Shown here: one piece after another, positions 1-11,306 of the stretch
How the letters are laid out: every line of letters begins with the position of its first letter
Numbering within the stretch: the stretch's first letter is position 1
Assembly: GCA_963281255.1 (NCBI GenBank)
Contig: OY725504.1
Location: 2,604,001 to 2,668,000 of the forward strand
Length of the DNA stretch: 64,000 nt
Reading direction: 5' to 3'
Source: Aphrocallistes beatrix
Lineage: Eukaryota > Porifera > Hexactinellida > Sceptrulophora > Aphrocallistidae
Notes under the pieces: model-generated
Databases searched by the model: none
What the model was told of the DNA's origin: nothing
The model's input: only the letters and a program-made list of their open reading frames with translations
Position numbers and translations under genes: made by a program

Positions 1-118
1 ATCTGGGATTACTATTTTACTGCTAATAGCTTCTTTTAGACCAAATTCAGACCGTAAAATAAGCAATAAACATACAATGCAGATGGGCTATCGTTTTGCA
101 GCCTTGCTCTCACCCCCG

Positions 119-927
119 TTAAACGGCCAGCAACAACCGGGCGCCATCAGTAGTAATGAATCTGCACCTATTAATGTCAATTCCAAATCCAATGAGTACA
201 GCTCGGAGACCTGCATAAAGGGTTGTTGAGTCTTGACCAGGTAGAGGGATAAACACTAAAAAAAGCCTCCGATACAAACATCGAACGATCGCAATATCGG
301 ATGACAACACTCATCTGAGTCCTCGGTACTTATCTTGGCATTCATCAATGCTAACTGCGAAGAACGGAACATCCTTGGCAGCCTGTGCAAAATTGCGTAA
401 ATACCGTCAGACATCAGTTTAATAAATTCATTTTGGATATCATGATGTGTGTACGTCTTGGTACCAATTTTCTCGATTTTTAAAAGTTTTGTCAGCTGCA
501 CCAGATTGGAGTTGATATCATTATCTCCTCCACGAAAAGGCAAACCTTGCCTAGCTAAATACCTGATATATAGCCAACCGGTTACTCTTTTGCTGCTGCG
601 TGACCATACTGTAATTGTGGTTCCTTTAATCTTGTTAGTTATTGCCCTCTTTGATTCTATGTGGCGTTTAGCTAGCTGATGCCTCTTAAACCTCTCTATT
701 GCTTTATTCCAGCTAGAAAAACCTTCAGTCACAAAAGCCTGCTCCATTCTTTTTGACTGATCAAATAACACACGAGCAGCCACTTCTTCACACCACTTAC
801 AAAATGCTTTACTAGCTTGTAGTTCAGGGGAACTCTTCAAATATAACAATGTAAACTGGTGCTCCCAATGTGGTTGGTACTTTAGCCGCTTGACCTTCCT
901 CTTGCGCTTTAACATCACTTCATTCAA
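119..927 (-). pseudogene. hAT-superfamily (DUF4371/ZMYM-type) transposase fragment
   Basis: Two minus-strand open segments (256-927 and 119-310) read as consecutive parts of one protein. The upstream segment has a basic N-terminal stretch, a Cys pair (CKWC) as in TTF/BED-type fingers, and the GLPFRGGD motif, which matches the LPFRGH-type motif of DUF4371 proteins (ZMYM-like and other hAT-derived transposases). The downstream segment ends in INRCRF..TDGA, corresponding to the family's conserved DGA motif. The frame change near 300 and the lack of the C-terminal hAT dimerisation domain show a truncated, broken copy. The family assignment is by motif only. Nothing indicates a host gene, and no terminal repeats were recognised. 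Confidence 0.6.
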
Positions 928-1098
928 ACCATCCTGTATAATGACACCTGGATCAGGAACCTATAAACGCATATTTTTTATTACTACTACATTATACATT
1001 TCCACCAGACCCATAGTTTTGGAAGATTTGATAGTAGGATGTTCATGGAGGATGGCATTGGATGATCGTAGAGTACGATTGGCTGACCTGAGTAGACA

Positions 1099-1437
1099 TT
1101 AGACGGTATTGTCGAGCCAAGTTCCAAGATTCCGTACTTCTTTGGAAGAAGAGATTCTCGACTCACCAACAGAGATGCTATCAGTTTGAACCTTGGATAG
1201 TTGTTGACGAGTCCCTATTATAAGGAACTCAGTCTTGGTGTCATTGATAAGCAACTTGTTGGTGAGGAGCCAGGAACGGATCGCAGAGATGCAAGATTGG
1301 ATGGCGGAGAAAGTAGAATCTTCAGAAGAGATGGAACCGGGTTTAAAAGAAAGATCGACCTGAGTATCGTCGGCATAACAGTGCATGTCGGAGAGGTGGG
1401 ACCTAATATATATATCTACAAGTATATATATATACAT
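1099..1437 (-). pseudogene. Non-LTR (LINE) reverse transcriptase fragment
   Basis: This minus-strand open segment contains CYADDTQ, the YADD catalytic box of LINE reverse transcriptases. It is followed by W-LLTNKLLINDTKTEFLI, the conserved thumb-side motif of CR1/Jockey-like RTs (W...NKL.LN..KTE), and then a NLGTWLD motif. Only about 110 residues of the RT survive, with no endonuclease or 3' tail seen. The segment ends next to a TA-rich stretch abutting an R500 copy, so it looks like a relic cut by later insertions. The clade cannot be assigned from this piece. Confidence 0.65.
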
Positions 1438-1445
1438 CTATATAT

Positions 1446-1891
1446 CTGTAACGAATTGATTGAAGAAACTGCGAGGCACAGAAAGCTGATTTTTGGCATG
1501 TGAGAGTCTTGACTAAAGTTCTGACCACAGACCAAATGTCGACTTATCATGGAATTATGACGTTTTTCACTTTTTTCACTTTTTCGACTAACACTTTTTC
1601 GACTAATTTCACTTTTTCGACTAATACCATTTTAGTTGATAGAAGTTTGAAATTTTAATAAACTGTGTATATGAATATTCTTCACATATGATAAAACTAT
1701 CATCAAAAGTTGAAATTTTGACAATTTTGTGATTTTCCGAGTGATATCGATTATAACAGTAAGATAGACGTATTTAGAAATGTTATCTACCTTATAATTC
1801 ATCATTGTGTGCCATCCAAAGAACGCCTCTAGCGAACACAAAGTGTCAGCTTGCCGCGTAGCGCAAGCAAGCAAAGCGCGCTTGTATATAA
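1446..1891 (+). mobile_element. R500 repeat copy 1
   Basis: It starts at CTGTAACGAATTGATTG and ends in the GC-rich CAAGCAAGCAAAGCGCGCTTG terminus (20 bases in; see 13829-14327 for the reference copy). The middle is diverged and contains a short CACTTTTTCGACTAA tandem at 1562-1627, so it is an old or rearranged copy. Confidence 0.8.
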
Positions 1892-1896
1892 TATCT

Positions 1897-2110
1897 GTAA
1901 CGAATTGATTGAAAAAACTACCAAGCACAGAAAGCTGATTTTTGACATGTTGGAGTCTTTTGGCTATGGCTCCACTAAATTTTAACCTCAGACGAAATTG
2001 TCGACTCATCATGGTATTATGACGTCATTGATGCTTTTTTTAATAATTAGAAATTTCAGTTTTTCTACTATAACTCAAGCCTTTTTAGGTAATACGTAGA
2101 AGGCGAACTT
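1897..2110 (+). mobile_element. R500 repeat copy 2, 3' truncated
   Basis: It begins with the R500 start (CTGTAACGAATTGATTG) directly after copy 1 and keeps the GTCGACTCATCAT and ATGACGTCATTG motifs. Similarity is lost near 2110. A scrap resembling the GC-rich end may lie at 2155-2190. Confidence 0.7.
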
Positions 2111-2865
2111 TTAATTGAGCGTGCGTTTTAATATTATTCACAACAACAAGGCCCACAAATTCCGCGCAAGCCAGGCAAGCGAAGGGCGTTCGTTGTCTGG
2201 AAAATCTGTGGAAATTGTATTTTTTACAGAAGTGTGAAAATTTCACTTAGATATTTAACTTCTATCGTAGACTCATCATTTGACACATACCTACCAATTT
2301 TTATATCTCTACGACTTTCCATTTCTTCAATCAATTCGAATGAACAAGCGAACAATATCATAATGATAACCCAGTTTGCCTCTACTTTTCACTATGCAGT
2401 CGCCATCCAGACATCTATCGCCATCCAGCCATCAGTTGCCATCCAGCCATCCAGCCATCTCACAAATGCACCTTGATACCAAGTGTCGAAGTAAATTCTA
2501 TTTATCACAAACCTAAATTTTATGCTACAGTTCTGATGTCATTAATGTAGCTGCAGACAAATGACAATTCAGCATACTTAGTAGAAAACAAGAAAGCGAC
2601 GTATTGTTTCTCTAATATCCCCAAATTCTATAAACATGTTATCCAACAAGTCATATCTATTCCATTCTCTGCAAATGTTATTTAATACACCTTTGCTTAA
2701 GAAAATGAAAAAAATGATTATTTTAAAACATAATTACGTCACTTAGAGCTTTTATTCGGCCGAGTTTTAGCTTTATTTGGCCAATTAGGGCATTCTGTAA
2801 ATAAGATTGGCTATTAGACAGTGTTTTAAAGCGTAAATAATTGTAATTTGATTATCATTATCTCC
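2111..2865. other. Region without recognised genes
   Basis: AT-rich sequence with no supported coding region. A short imperfect CCATCCAG tandem lies at about 2400-2458. A stretch at 2225-2345 resembles the tail of the R900 repeat (the 'ttcacttagat..' to 'cttcaatcaattcg' part). Confidence 0.5.
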
Positions 2866-2867
2866 TA

Positions 2868-4056
2868 CGGGCGTTCAATAAGTTCTGATCATTATGAGAT
2901 AACATGACTATATTGTACAAGTACCATAATTCGCTAATAGAATATGTTTATTTTATCAGTTACTTAAAAGTCAGTTTTTATTTCATCTTGATATTCCATA
3001 TACTTATTGATTTACACATTATTTTGTAAAACCTATTTTGCATACTAATCAATTATGGCGTCATCAAAGAAGAATTCTAATATTGAGCAGAGATGATACG
3101 TTAAGATTCGTACTCTGCTCGGGAAATCTGCAAACGATATACATGTTGACTTGGTGCAAGTCTATGTTATGAAAGGTGCTCTATCTTATCATGGAGTCAG
3201 ACGATGGACCCAGCGCTTTAGGGTAGGTAGAGAGTCTGTGGAAGATGACCCTCGGGCTGCAGCACCTGTTTACGGCGTTTGTCCCCAAGTATTCCAGTGC
3301 TATTAAGGAACTCGTTGATTCAGATCCTCATATTACCGTTAAAGAGTTAGCTCATATTATTGGGATCTCAACGGGAAGTGTTGATCACATTCTAAAGTCA
3401 AAACTAAATCTATCAAAGGTTTGTGCCCGATGGGTCCCTCATTGCTTAACAAAGGCCCAAATGGCAACCAGGGTTAGATGTTGCCGAAACCACTTCAAAT
3501 TATATAAAGCTGACCCTCGCCGTTTATTTGAAGTAGTGACTGGTGATGAAACGTGGGTACAGTATAGCACACCTCTATCTAAAGAAGCGAACAAGGTGTG
3601 GAAGGAGAGTCACTCAGATCCACCAATGATCGCTAGGCCCGATTTCAGGTCATCCAAGGTGATGTACTGTATATTCTTTGATGGATATGGCCCAGTTGCT
3701 CAGATAATAGTTCCAAAAGGATAAACCATTCCAGGGAATTTCTATACTAACCAGTGTATTCGTGAAGTTGAACCAAGACTTTTTAAACGAAGACCTAGTA
3801 CTGGAGCAAAGGGGTCAAACGATACGATACATCACACGATACATCCAGCTAGGTAGCCTAATCCGAAACAAATTATTTCGTAATAGAGATAGCATTGCAA
3901 ATCGAGCTTTTAGCACAGAAATAACTGAAAAGTTCTTCATAATATTCTCAATAACTCAGAAGGAATTAATGGAAACTCTCTAATTTTTTATTGCACTAAG
4001 AGCTCCCCTAAAGATATAAAATTCGGTCCACTAAATTCATTTTCCAACTTGTCCCG
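2868..4056 (+). mobile_element. Mariner-family DNA transposon, decayed
   Basis: The element is bounded by TA dinucleotides (2866-2867 and 4057-4058). The left inverted terminal sequence starts CGGGCGTTCAATAAG, and the same terminus recurs at 58797. The right end keeps only a degraded CCCG match, so that end is less certain. The length of about 1.19 kb fits mariner. It encloses the transposase remnant at 3055-3980. Confidence 0.7.
3055..3980 (+). pseudogene. Mariner transposase pseudogene
   Basis: Translation from the ATG at 3055 gives a mariner N-terminus but meets a TGA within about 15 codons. The reading resumes in other frames. The main open stretch (3245-3724) carries the second helix-turn-helix (VKELAHIIGISTGSVDHIL), the mariner CARWVPHCLT linker motif (WVPHxLT) and the first catalytic-box motif TGDETWV. 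A stop at 3722 precedes IPGNFYTNQCIREV, after which the frame decays, and the last catalytic D box is not recognisable. Several stops and frameshifts make it inactive. Its function in a live copy would be cut-and-paste transposition with TA target duplication. Confidence 0.8.
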
Positions 4057-4132
4057 TAGGGGTTATATATATTTCACAAAATTGGTCGAGAATCAAGTTC
4101 AACTAAAATTTTGACCATGTAGATGTTCTTAA

Positions 4133-4249
4133 CCCTACTTGGACTCGGAATGTTGAAGTGAAAGTGAAAGTTAGTTGAAAGTGAGTTGAAAGTGAAAATG
4201 AAAGTGGGTTTTTTTCTATTTATACTTTGTACACCAAGTCCAAGTAGGG
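4133..4249. mobile_element. piggyBac-type MITE
   Basis: A 117-bp element flanked by TTAA on both sides (4129-4132 and 4250-4253), the target duplication typical of piggyBac. The ends are inverted: CCCTACTTGGACT at left and its near complement AGTCCAAGTAGGG at right. The interior is a purine-rich GAAAGTGA repeat. A second member is at 61395-61511. Confidence 0.75.
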
Positions 4250-4828
4250 TTAAATCAAGTATTTGGCTGAATCGTCTTCCGCGGCATACTTTCTACCCAT
4301 ATACCAACTTTTAAATGCATCAGATGAGTTTAAACGAAGTTGTGACAACTTGAATATAAATTGGTGATTTCTAAAACGACCATGTCTGACGCTGGTCTAG
4401 GTAAAAATTTGAATTTCAAAAAATAATTTCTCGGCAATTGCTAAATGGATTGAGCTGTAACTTTCTGGTTATCATAGACTGCTAAGGTACCCTCAATGTC
4501 CGAAGTTTCAGCCAAATCGGAGGAGTTTGGTTAAATCATGGCTAGTTTGCCATGGAATTATTCCATATGAAAGATAATTAGTTAATTAATATATTTCCAT
4601 CATAAGGTATCCATGGAATATACATAAAATATGTTATCAGATAAAAGTGTTTAAGATAAGAAGAAAATATGTAAAATGCTGATCCATATTAAAATTGCGC
4701 CCGCCTTAACTTTATGAAGGATGGCCTTTTGAACATTTTAAGGTATCTTTGATTGATTCCTCGCATTTTTCTATCCCAAAAGGTACAATTTGCAAACATC
4801 TGAGGCTTATTTTTTCTTTTATGAGATA

Positions 4829-5016
4829 CTGTCGACTCCGCTTAATAGGGACACTGTTTAATCGGGTCAACCGCTTAATTGGGCCACTTTTGGCAGGACC
4901 GGAATAGCTCTCACACATAGAAGCTAATACAAAATATTTTCGGTTAATAGGGTTCTCCGCTTAATCGGGGCAAAATGTTCTCTGACCGATGTGGCCCTAT
5001 TAAGTGGAGTCGACTG
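4829..5016. mobile_element. Tigger/pogo-like MITE, family T188, copy 1
   Basis: A 188-bp element flanked by TA. Its inverted ends read (C)TGTCGACTCCGCTTAA and TTAAGTGGAGTCGACTG. The TIR style (CAGTCGACTCCGCTTAAT) resembles pogo/Tigger elements. Other copies are at 8981, 35575 and 56782. Confidence 0.8.
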
Positions 5017-5309
5017 TATTTAAAACTGGACTCTTATTTTGTATAATGATTCGGCAGCATGTATAACCATAGTATAGTAAGACATGATTGGTACCATCAT
5101 GCTGACGTCATTGTGACCCACAATAGTTGATAATTTTCCTCAAAACTTGAAATCAATATGTAAAATGTATATGATTCATTTATGTCTTATTCAAATATTA
5201 AATGATGGGATACCACATTGCTGATTGATGTTATATTAATTGAATTGTATAACATATATATTCAATGTTTGATCTACTATGATGATTATAGTACTACTTG
5301 TAAATATAG

Positions 5310-5561
5310 GTTAAAGATGTGCTGAATAATATATCTTCTGAACATCGAACATTGCATCCTAATGTCAGCAAAATTGGCAAGATTATTGATAGAAATTTTG
5401 ATCAGGATATATCGGCGATTTTGTTACCTGGTTATTTGGATGAAAGAAATAAGGAAGAGCTTATGAATAAAGCTATACAACTTTATCTTTATAGACATGG
5501 ACATATAGAATCTGCTGAACAATTTGCTGCTGAGTCAGGAATACCTCCTGATGAAGAAGAG
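5310..5561 (+). CDS. RMND5: RMND5-type E3 ubiquitin ligase subunit (GID/CTLH complex), internal exon
   Basis: An 84-codon exon in phase 0 on both sides. The acceptor is tatag before 5310 and the donor GTAGGT starts at 5562. Residues run VKDVLNNISS... to ...IPPDEEE. The first half matches the family segment ending in GKxIDxNFDxDIS, and NKAIQLYLYRHGHIESAEQF is a LisH motif, the dimerisation module that precedes CTLH in RMND5 proteins. In the family, RMND5 (yeast Gid2) pairs with MAEA (Gid9) as the catalytic RING dimer of the GID/CTLH ubiquitin ligase in nucleus and cytoplasm. The next coding exon is at 36313. The ~70 N-terminal residues expected from orthologues are not seen upstream and presumably lie before the window. 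A or B paralogue status cannot be decided. Confidence 0.88.
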
Positions 5562-5757
5562 GTAGGTTGATAAAATATAAAAGTACCCAAGACAATTCTC
5601 GTTTGCAGAAATTTCTCTGAAAATTAATTTTTAATTGTGTAGAGGATTTGAATTGATTTTGAATAAGACTACATGCATGCCGTATTACTGCTGTATACAG
5701 CTAGGATTCTCAGCCTTATAAATGATTTCAAAACTACGCTCTTCTCATTATAAGTAC

Positions 5758-6093
5758 ACTCGCACTTCGTAATCGATATCGCACGAAAAATCACAAAATT
5801 TGTCAATTTTAAAAATTTTTGATGCGTAATGATGACGTCATAGCAGAGTGCTGTGTCATCATTATTTGATGATAGTTGTGTCATATTTGAGATATATTAG
5901 TATATACATTCTATTAAAATTTCAGCCTATCACTTTAAAAAGTAATGATCGAAAAACTGAAATTTCTAATTATAAAAAGGTGACAATGACGTCATAATTC
6001 CATGATGAGACGATATTTTGGACAGAACTTAGTGGAACCATAGCCAAAAAGCAGCTTTCTGTGCTTGGCAATTTCTTCATTCAATTCATTATA
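5758..6093 (-). mobile_element. R500 repeat copy 3
   Basis: Reverse-oriented copy beginning within the ATCGATATC segment. The GC-rich terminus is mostly missing. It keeps both ATGACGTCA-type sites, and the tail toward TTCTTCATTCAATTC is intact. Confidence 0.75.
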
Positions 6094-6239
6094 TATGTAA
6101 ACATTAATCGATTTTTAATGGTAAAGATACCGTTTTGTAAAAATGAAGAATTATAGTCATAATTTCATAATGAATTCTTATAAAAGTATTGTCAGTTTTA
6201 TCCTATTACACTACTAAAACTCGATTAATGTGTATATAT

Positions 6240-6660
6240 ATTATACACCCGCACTTCGCTTGCTGTGCGGCTGCCGAACACTGTGTCCGCCAGATATATA
6301 TATATATAAACAAACAATAATCGAGTTTTAATAGTAAGGATATAACATCAACTAGTACTTACATATGTATTACTGTAATAATCGATATCACTCGAAAAAT
6401 CATAACAAATGATGAGTCTTCATTTTTTGATGATAGTTCTTTCATATGTGTGATATATTACTATGCACAGTCTATTTAAATTTCATCCTTATATCACCTA
6501 AAATGACTGAGTTATGAAAAACTGAAATTTCTAATTGTTAAAATTGTCCGCTGTGTAAGCAAGCGAACGCACTTGTATGTATGCATTAGCATTGCATATT
6601 TACCCTACACTGCTAGCGAATACTTTGTGTCCGAAAGGGGCGCCCTTCCAAGCCTGGAAA
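6240..6660 (-). mobile_element. R500 fragments (GC terminus, internal part, tag)
   Basis: Scrambled pieces. A GC-rich terminus (CACTTCGCTTGCTGTGCGGC) lies at about 6250. The tag CGAGTTTTAATAGTAAGGAT is at 6321-6341. The ATCGATATCACTCG internal part with its downstream half is at 6380-6540. Another terminus-like piece is at 6540-6650. They probably represent two or three truncated copies. Confidence 0.55.
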
Positions 6661-7190
6661 ATAACAATATTTACTTGCGCCCAACTGGTGCCAAATATTG
6701 CTGGTCAAAACTTGTCCCTATAAAATCATAAATGTTTACTTTTGGGGATGTACATTTTGTTTTTTATTACTCTTTGTTCTTATTTGTTTGCACGATTTTT
6801 CTCCTTGCGGGGATTTATCTTTTGCACTGTATAATCCCAGGAATTGCCATGCGATTTTTTTCTGTTGTTCAGATGGGTTTTGATTCGGTTGTATTTCCCG
6901 AAGTTGCATATGTTTGTCTTTTGCTCTTTAATCAATCTATAAATACTCGATTGTAGATCAACTTTTTGAATTTCAGTTTCTACAATCACTTACGTACATA
7001 CCTGCTAAGCTTGGAAATAAAAGAACAGACTTGGTCTTTCACAAGATGTTCTAGAAACTACTTTTCACTATTGCAAAAGGATTTCGTGGGAAATGGGCCT
7101 TAAGGTTTTTATGCTCAAAGCCTTTTGATTGCAACTTGAATAGACTATAGATATATATCCTTACTAACAGAACTCGATTAATGTATATAG
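6661..7190. other. Region without recognised genes
   Basis: AT-rich sequence. Small overlapping open stretches around 6700-6990 show no recognisable domain and are not supported as genes. Confidence 0.4.
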
Positions 7191-7196
7191 TATACA

Positions 7197-7685
7197 AACC
7201 GCTTTACTTACTTGCGCTGCGCAGAAGACGGACACTTTGTGTCCTCTAGAGGCATCCTTTGGGCGCCTAGGCTCACATTGATTAATTATAAAGTGGCTAA
7301 CATCTCTAAATACGTCTCTCTTACTGTTATAATCGATATCATTCGAAAAAGCACAAACTTAGTCAATTTTTCACTTTTTGATGCGTAATGATGACGTTAT
7401 AACAGAAATATGAGTCATCATTTTTTGATGCTAGTTCTATCATGTGTAAATAATATTAGTACGTATATACATTCTATTAAAATTTACGCATTCTTGTATC
7501 ACCTAAAATGACTTTGTTGTAGTAAAAAACTAAATTTCTAATTATGGAAAGGTCACAATGATGCCATAATTCCATGATGAGTTGATATTTTCGTCTGCGG
7601 TCAGAACTTAGTGGACCCATAGCAAAAATACTCAACCTGCCAAAAATCAGCTTTCTGTGCCTGGCAGTTTCTTCAATCAATTCTT
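7197..7685 (-). mobile_element. R500 repeat copy 4
   Basis: Near full-length reverse copy with a GC-rich terminus (CTTGCGCTGCGC), a GGACACTTTGTGTCC hairpin and the terminal TTCTTCAATCAATTC. It is followed by a 50-bp TA tract (7686-7738) and the tag TTTTAATAGTGAGGATAT. Confidence 0.85.
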
Positions 7686-7691
7686 TATATA

Positions 7692-7738
<47 letters not shown>
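7686..7738. repeat. (TA)n microsatellite at R500 end
   Basis: Near-perfect TA dinucleotide tract of about 50 bp between the R500 body and its terminal tag. This is the usual position for such tracts in this window. Confidence 0.9.
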
Positions 7739-7742
<4 letters not shown>

Positions 7743-7799
7743 GAACATTAATCGTGTTTTAATAGTGAGGATATATTTTTATATATATACATAAATCGA

Positions 7800-8064
7800 T
7801 GTTACGAATTGTTTGAAGAAACTGCCAGCCACAGAAAGCTGATTTTTGAAAAGTTGGTTTGTTTTTGCTATGGCTCCGGTAAGTTCTGAACTCAGACTTA
7901 AATGTCGGCTCATCATAGAATTATGACATCATTGTTGTCATTTTTATATTTAGAATTTCAGTTTTTCGACTATAACTCAGTCATTTTAGGTGGCAAAAGG
8001 CTGAAATTTGTATAGACTGTATTAATATTTTTCGCATGGTGATACAACTATCTTCAAAAGTGAA
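7800..8064 (+). mobile_element. R500 repeat copy 5, truncated
   Basis: Forward copy from TGTTACGAATTG through the ATCTTCAAAAGTG part. It is cut where the foldback sequence at 8070 begins. Confidence 0.75.
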
Positions 8065-8069
8065 AAAAA

Positions 8070-8480
8070 CGTGATTCTGATATTCAAAGAAACTAGAGGC
8101 TTTATTTTTGAGATATTTGAGGGTGATTTTATATCAGCTAATAAAACATTCTAATAACCCAAAATCTACATGTTCGGAGATATTGTTGAAAATAGTTGGG
8201 ACCAGCCTTCGTGCTCGTAAATATTAAAAGTCCCAACCATTTTCACTGATATCTCCGAATCGGTAGATTTAGGTCATTAGAATGTATTCTTAGTTGATAT
8301 AGTGGAACCACTACCCTAATATCATGAATATATAGTTACTAGATTCTTTGAAAATCAGCAGTGCGCTTTTTGCAATCTTAATCCTCAAACCGGTCAGATT
8401 TCATTATAAATCCGCACGAGGGGGAGGGAGGCTACCTTGTCGACCACAAAATAATCTCCTAATTGCTTTAAATTATTAAT
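8070..8480. mobile_element. Foldback element, copy related to 19491-20175
   Basis: An inverted repeat centred near 8215. GATATTTGAGGGTGATTTTA and TCTACATGTTCGGAGATATTG are mirrored by diverged complements to about 8330, then the arm continues with GCACGAGGGGGAGG. It is a diverged copy of the near-perfect palindrome at 19491-20175, with insertions and deletions. Confidence 0.65.
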
Positions 8481-8486
8481 TATAGG

Positions 8487-8927
8487 GTACATTCGCTTGC
8501 TTGGGCTGCGCGGCTGCGGACACTTTGTCCGCCAGGGGCGCCCTATGGGCTCCTGGGGTCACATTGATTAATTTTAAGGGATAGCATCTCTAATACGTCT
8601 GTCCAACTATAAAAAACGATATCGCACGAAAATCACCGTATTTGTCAATTTTTAAAATTTGATGTGTAATGATGACTTCATCATTTTTGATTATAGTTCT
8701 ATCACATGTGATGTATATTAATATACACATTCTATTAAATTTTCAGCCTTCTATCACTTAAAATGGCTGAGTTCTGGTCGAAAAACTGATATTTCTATCT
8801 ATAAAAAAAGGTGACAATGACGTCATAAATCCATGATGAGTCGACATTTTGGTCTGAACTCAGAACTTACTGGAGCCATAGCCAAAAATCAGCTTTCTGG
8901 GCCTGACAGTTCTTTAATCAATTCGTT

Positions 8928-8935
<8 letters not shown>
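8487..8935 (-). mobile_element. R500 repeat copy 6
   Basis: Reverse copy with GC terminus (CGCTTGCTTGGGCTGCGCGG), hairpin, internal ATCGCACGAAAATCACC part and terminal TTTAATCAATTCGTTAC. It is followed by a TA tract (8938-8976). Confidence 0.85.
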
Positions 8936-8980
<45 letters not shown>

Positions 8981-8982
<2 letters not shown>

Positions 8983-9047
8983 GTCGACTCTGCTTAATCG
9001 GGCCAAAATGTCCTCTGACCTATGTGACCCTATTAAGCGGAGTCATA
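8981..9047. mobile_element. T188 Tigger-like MITE, internally deleted
   Basis: Both ends (CAGTCGACTCTGCTTAATCG and TATTAAGCGGAGTC) are present, but only about 67 bp remain. The copy adjoins the start of the Penelope-like element. Confidence 0.65.
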
Positions 9048-9049
9048 CG

Positions 9050-11150
9050 AGCCCCCCCCCAGTCTTCGCCTCCCCCGGAATAGATATAACCATTCCCTGA
9101 AAACTACAACGACTCCTTCACAGTTCGGTCTTTCGTTTCAAGCGGCAACTGAACCTCCCGATCAACTGCTCCTTCCCCCCTTTATGGCAGTACTCGACCT
9201 GAACGCAAACACTCCACCCCTAACTGCCTTCCCATTACCAAAATGGATCAGAACTTCAAAGAGAGCACCGCTCCCTCCTTTTTTCAGTTAAGAAATCATT
9301 ATCCACCTATGACTTAGTAATATCTCAAGTCGATAAAGGACATGGCCTACTTCCCTCCACCGCTTAGAACTCATCCACGTCTATAACTCTTACTTACACC
9401 ATCAGACGACCCGAGTCCCCCCTACCACTATTCAGAAGCCATTCGCGATCTTCGTCGAATCCTTTCGGACCTAGCTCCCAATAAAGAATCCAAATCGGAC
9501 GCCCGCCTCCCCCCTTTTACTTTAAGTTTAAAACCCATAAAAAGGACTTCAAAGTAACTGAGGATTCCCCTGGCATATTCATTATATCCATCACCACTGA
9601 ACAACTCTCCGACTTCACTCGCCCAATAGTCTCCCATAAGCCTTCCATTACCACACTCGCCTCCTCACACCTCCGCCCTCTAATTTCCACAATCATTAAA
9701 GCCAGTCCCTATCTGGTAAAAGATGTCTCGAAAGCCACCAACCTGCTCTTATTTCATAAATCTCCGCCTAAACTGTTCTGCTACGACATAATTAAATTTT
9801 ACCCATCTACCCCTCACGATCTCATATTTGAATCCTTTGAATTCTATAATCCGCAACTCTCCCATGCTACCTCTACTAGAATATCTCCTATCTCTCAATT
9901 ATGTCACAGAAGGCACACAAATTTATACACATGGCACCCTTGGAATTCCCATGGGACTACCCCTCGCGCCAGAACTATCCCGTATGGTTACTGCATATCT
10001 TTTACGCGACTGCGTACCTCCCCACGGTGAAATACTTACACTGTACTTTGATGACCTTGCCTCTACTTATCCTCTCCCACTCAACTTTATTTCCCCTACC
10101 TTCTAGAAGAAGGCCCTCCCAATAGGACCCAAGATGTCTTATATGACGCCATTAACGAATCAATTATCCCCATTACTCAACCCTTCCGTCAACCAACTCC
10201 AATTAACCTTTCATCCAACCACCCATCACGAAAGCAAATTTTCAAATCCTTTTACGTCCGCGTACACCGCTCCTCCAACTTAGCATCCCATCCTGGAGAG
10301 GCTCTGCAAAATTACTTCTCACGCTACCCTCCTGCCCTCCTTAGAGCTGGACACAACCCCTCCGATATCGACTCAGCGATAACCGACCTTTTTTATTTCC
10401 CCAAACTAACAGACAAAAAACCGGACTCTTACCCCATCCTATACTCTTACTCCCAAACCCGCCCCACCCACCAACAGTTAGCACCCATTACCAAGCTCCC
10501 ATTTCATCTTGTTCCCAAATCCCACTCGCGCCCCTTGAGTCTACCATAACTCGCAGTTTCCCTAAGAACCATCAGACCCATCATTTCGTTTCTTGTCGCA
10601 AACGATGCCGAGTTTGTGAAGCCTACGATCAAGCCTTCAATTCCCCCATTAATTTCCCTTTCTAACCCTGTTGGACCCTCCGCGTTGTATACCTCCTCCA
10701 TCACCCATATCTCCCAGATCTCTGCTACGTCGGACAAACCGGCGCAACCCCGAGAATAACTAAACAGCCCCCAAGTAATCACCACATATGGCAGCACCAT
10801 TGGTGTTTCCCCCAGCTCCGGTGGCAGATCGAAGATCATCCCACCTGAATACACAACTCCCACTCGCATGGACACTTCCTTTGAAAGACAAACAATATCC
10901 AAATTGCAATCTCTAAACCAATTTCCTGCTCCATGATCCCTCCACCTTCTATACAGCCGTTGAACAGGCTGAAGCCCCTATCCTAATAACTGAGGACTGA
11001 GACCCTAGATGCTTACCCCGTAATAAAATAATTAGTGCAACTCATTTCTAAATTTGTCTTCTTACCTACCCATATTACTTCTGACGAGACTTTGTTCAAG
11101 TCGAAAGCATTTCTATTTCTGTCTTGCTAATAAAATTCTCTTCTATTGAA
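9050..11150 (+). pseudogene. Penelope-like retroelement with RT and GIY-YIG remnants
   Basis: This block has a strikingly pyrimidine- and C-rich + strand unlike its neighbours. Broken frames read in order as a Penelope-like polyprotein. FYFKFKTHKKD lies near 9510-9545 (fingers motif with HK). RPIVSHKPS is near 9625, and FCYDIIKFYPS near 9776-9808 (first catalytic Asp region). GIPMGLPLAP is at 9942-9971 and YFDDL at 10044-10058 (second catalytic box). A cysteine linker CRKRCRVC follows at 10594-10617. VVYLL at 10684 and YVGQTGATPR from 10726 correspond to the two halves of a GIY-YIG nuclease. Frame changes fall between the early RT part and the YFDD part, and again before the linker, so the copy is dead. 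The combination of RT and GIY-YIG is diagnostic of Penelope-like elements. The clade is not determined. Confidence 0.72.
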
Positions 11151-11159
11151 TTATTCACA

Positions 11160-11300
11160 ACTTTTCTAAATATATATATAGACACAAACATTAATTTAGT
11201 TTTAATAGTAAGGAGGTGCTCCAGGTGCTCCAAAAATTCGAAGATTTGAATAGTGTGCATCTAAAGATTCAAACTTTCAAATTTTTTGGAGACCCTAATA
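11160..11300. repeat. R-tag and foldback-end scrap
   Basis: A TA tract and the tag TTTTAATAGTAAGGA (11197-11211) are followed by about 70 bp (11220-11295) matching the terminal arm of the 19491 foldback family (TGTGCATCTAAAGATTCAAA, then TTTTTTGGAG). Confidence 0.55.
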
Positions 11301-11306
11301 ATATAT

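Noticed and set aside
1-5309. Search for the missing N-terminal exon(s) of the RMND5-type gene
   Set aside because: No segment resembling the N-terminal family sequence next to splice sites was recognised. It is more likely left of the window.
6698-6989. Hydrophobic overlapping open frames suggesting a small membrane protein
   Set aside because: T-rich DNA yields Phe/Leu-rich frames by chance. There is no conserved motif, splice context or neighbour supporting a gene.
7686-8976. TA microsatellites as promoters (TATA boxes) or origins
   Set aside because: The tracts occur systematically at R500 ends and have no transcription-unit context.
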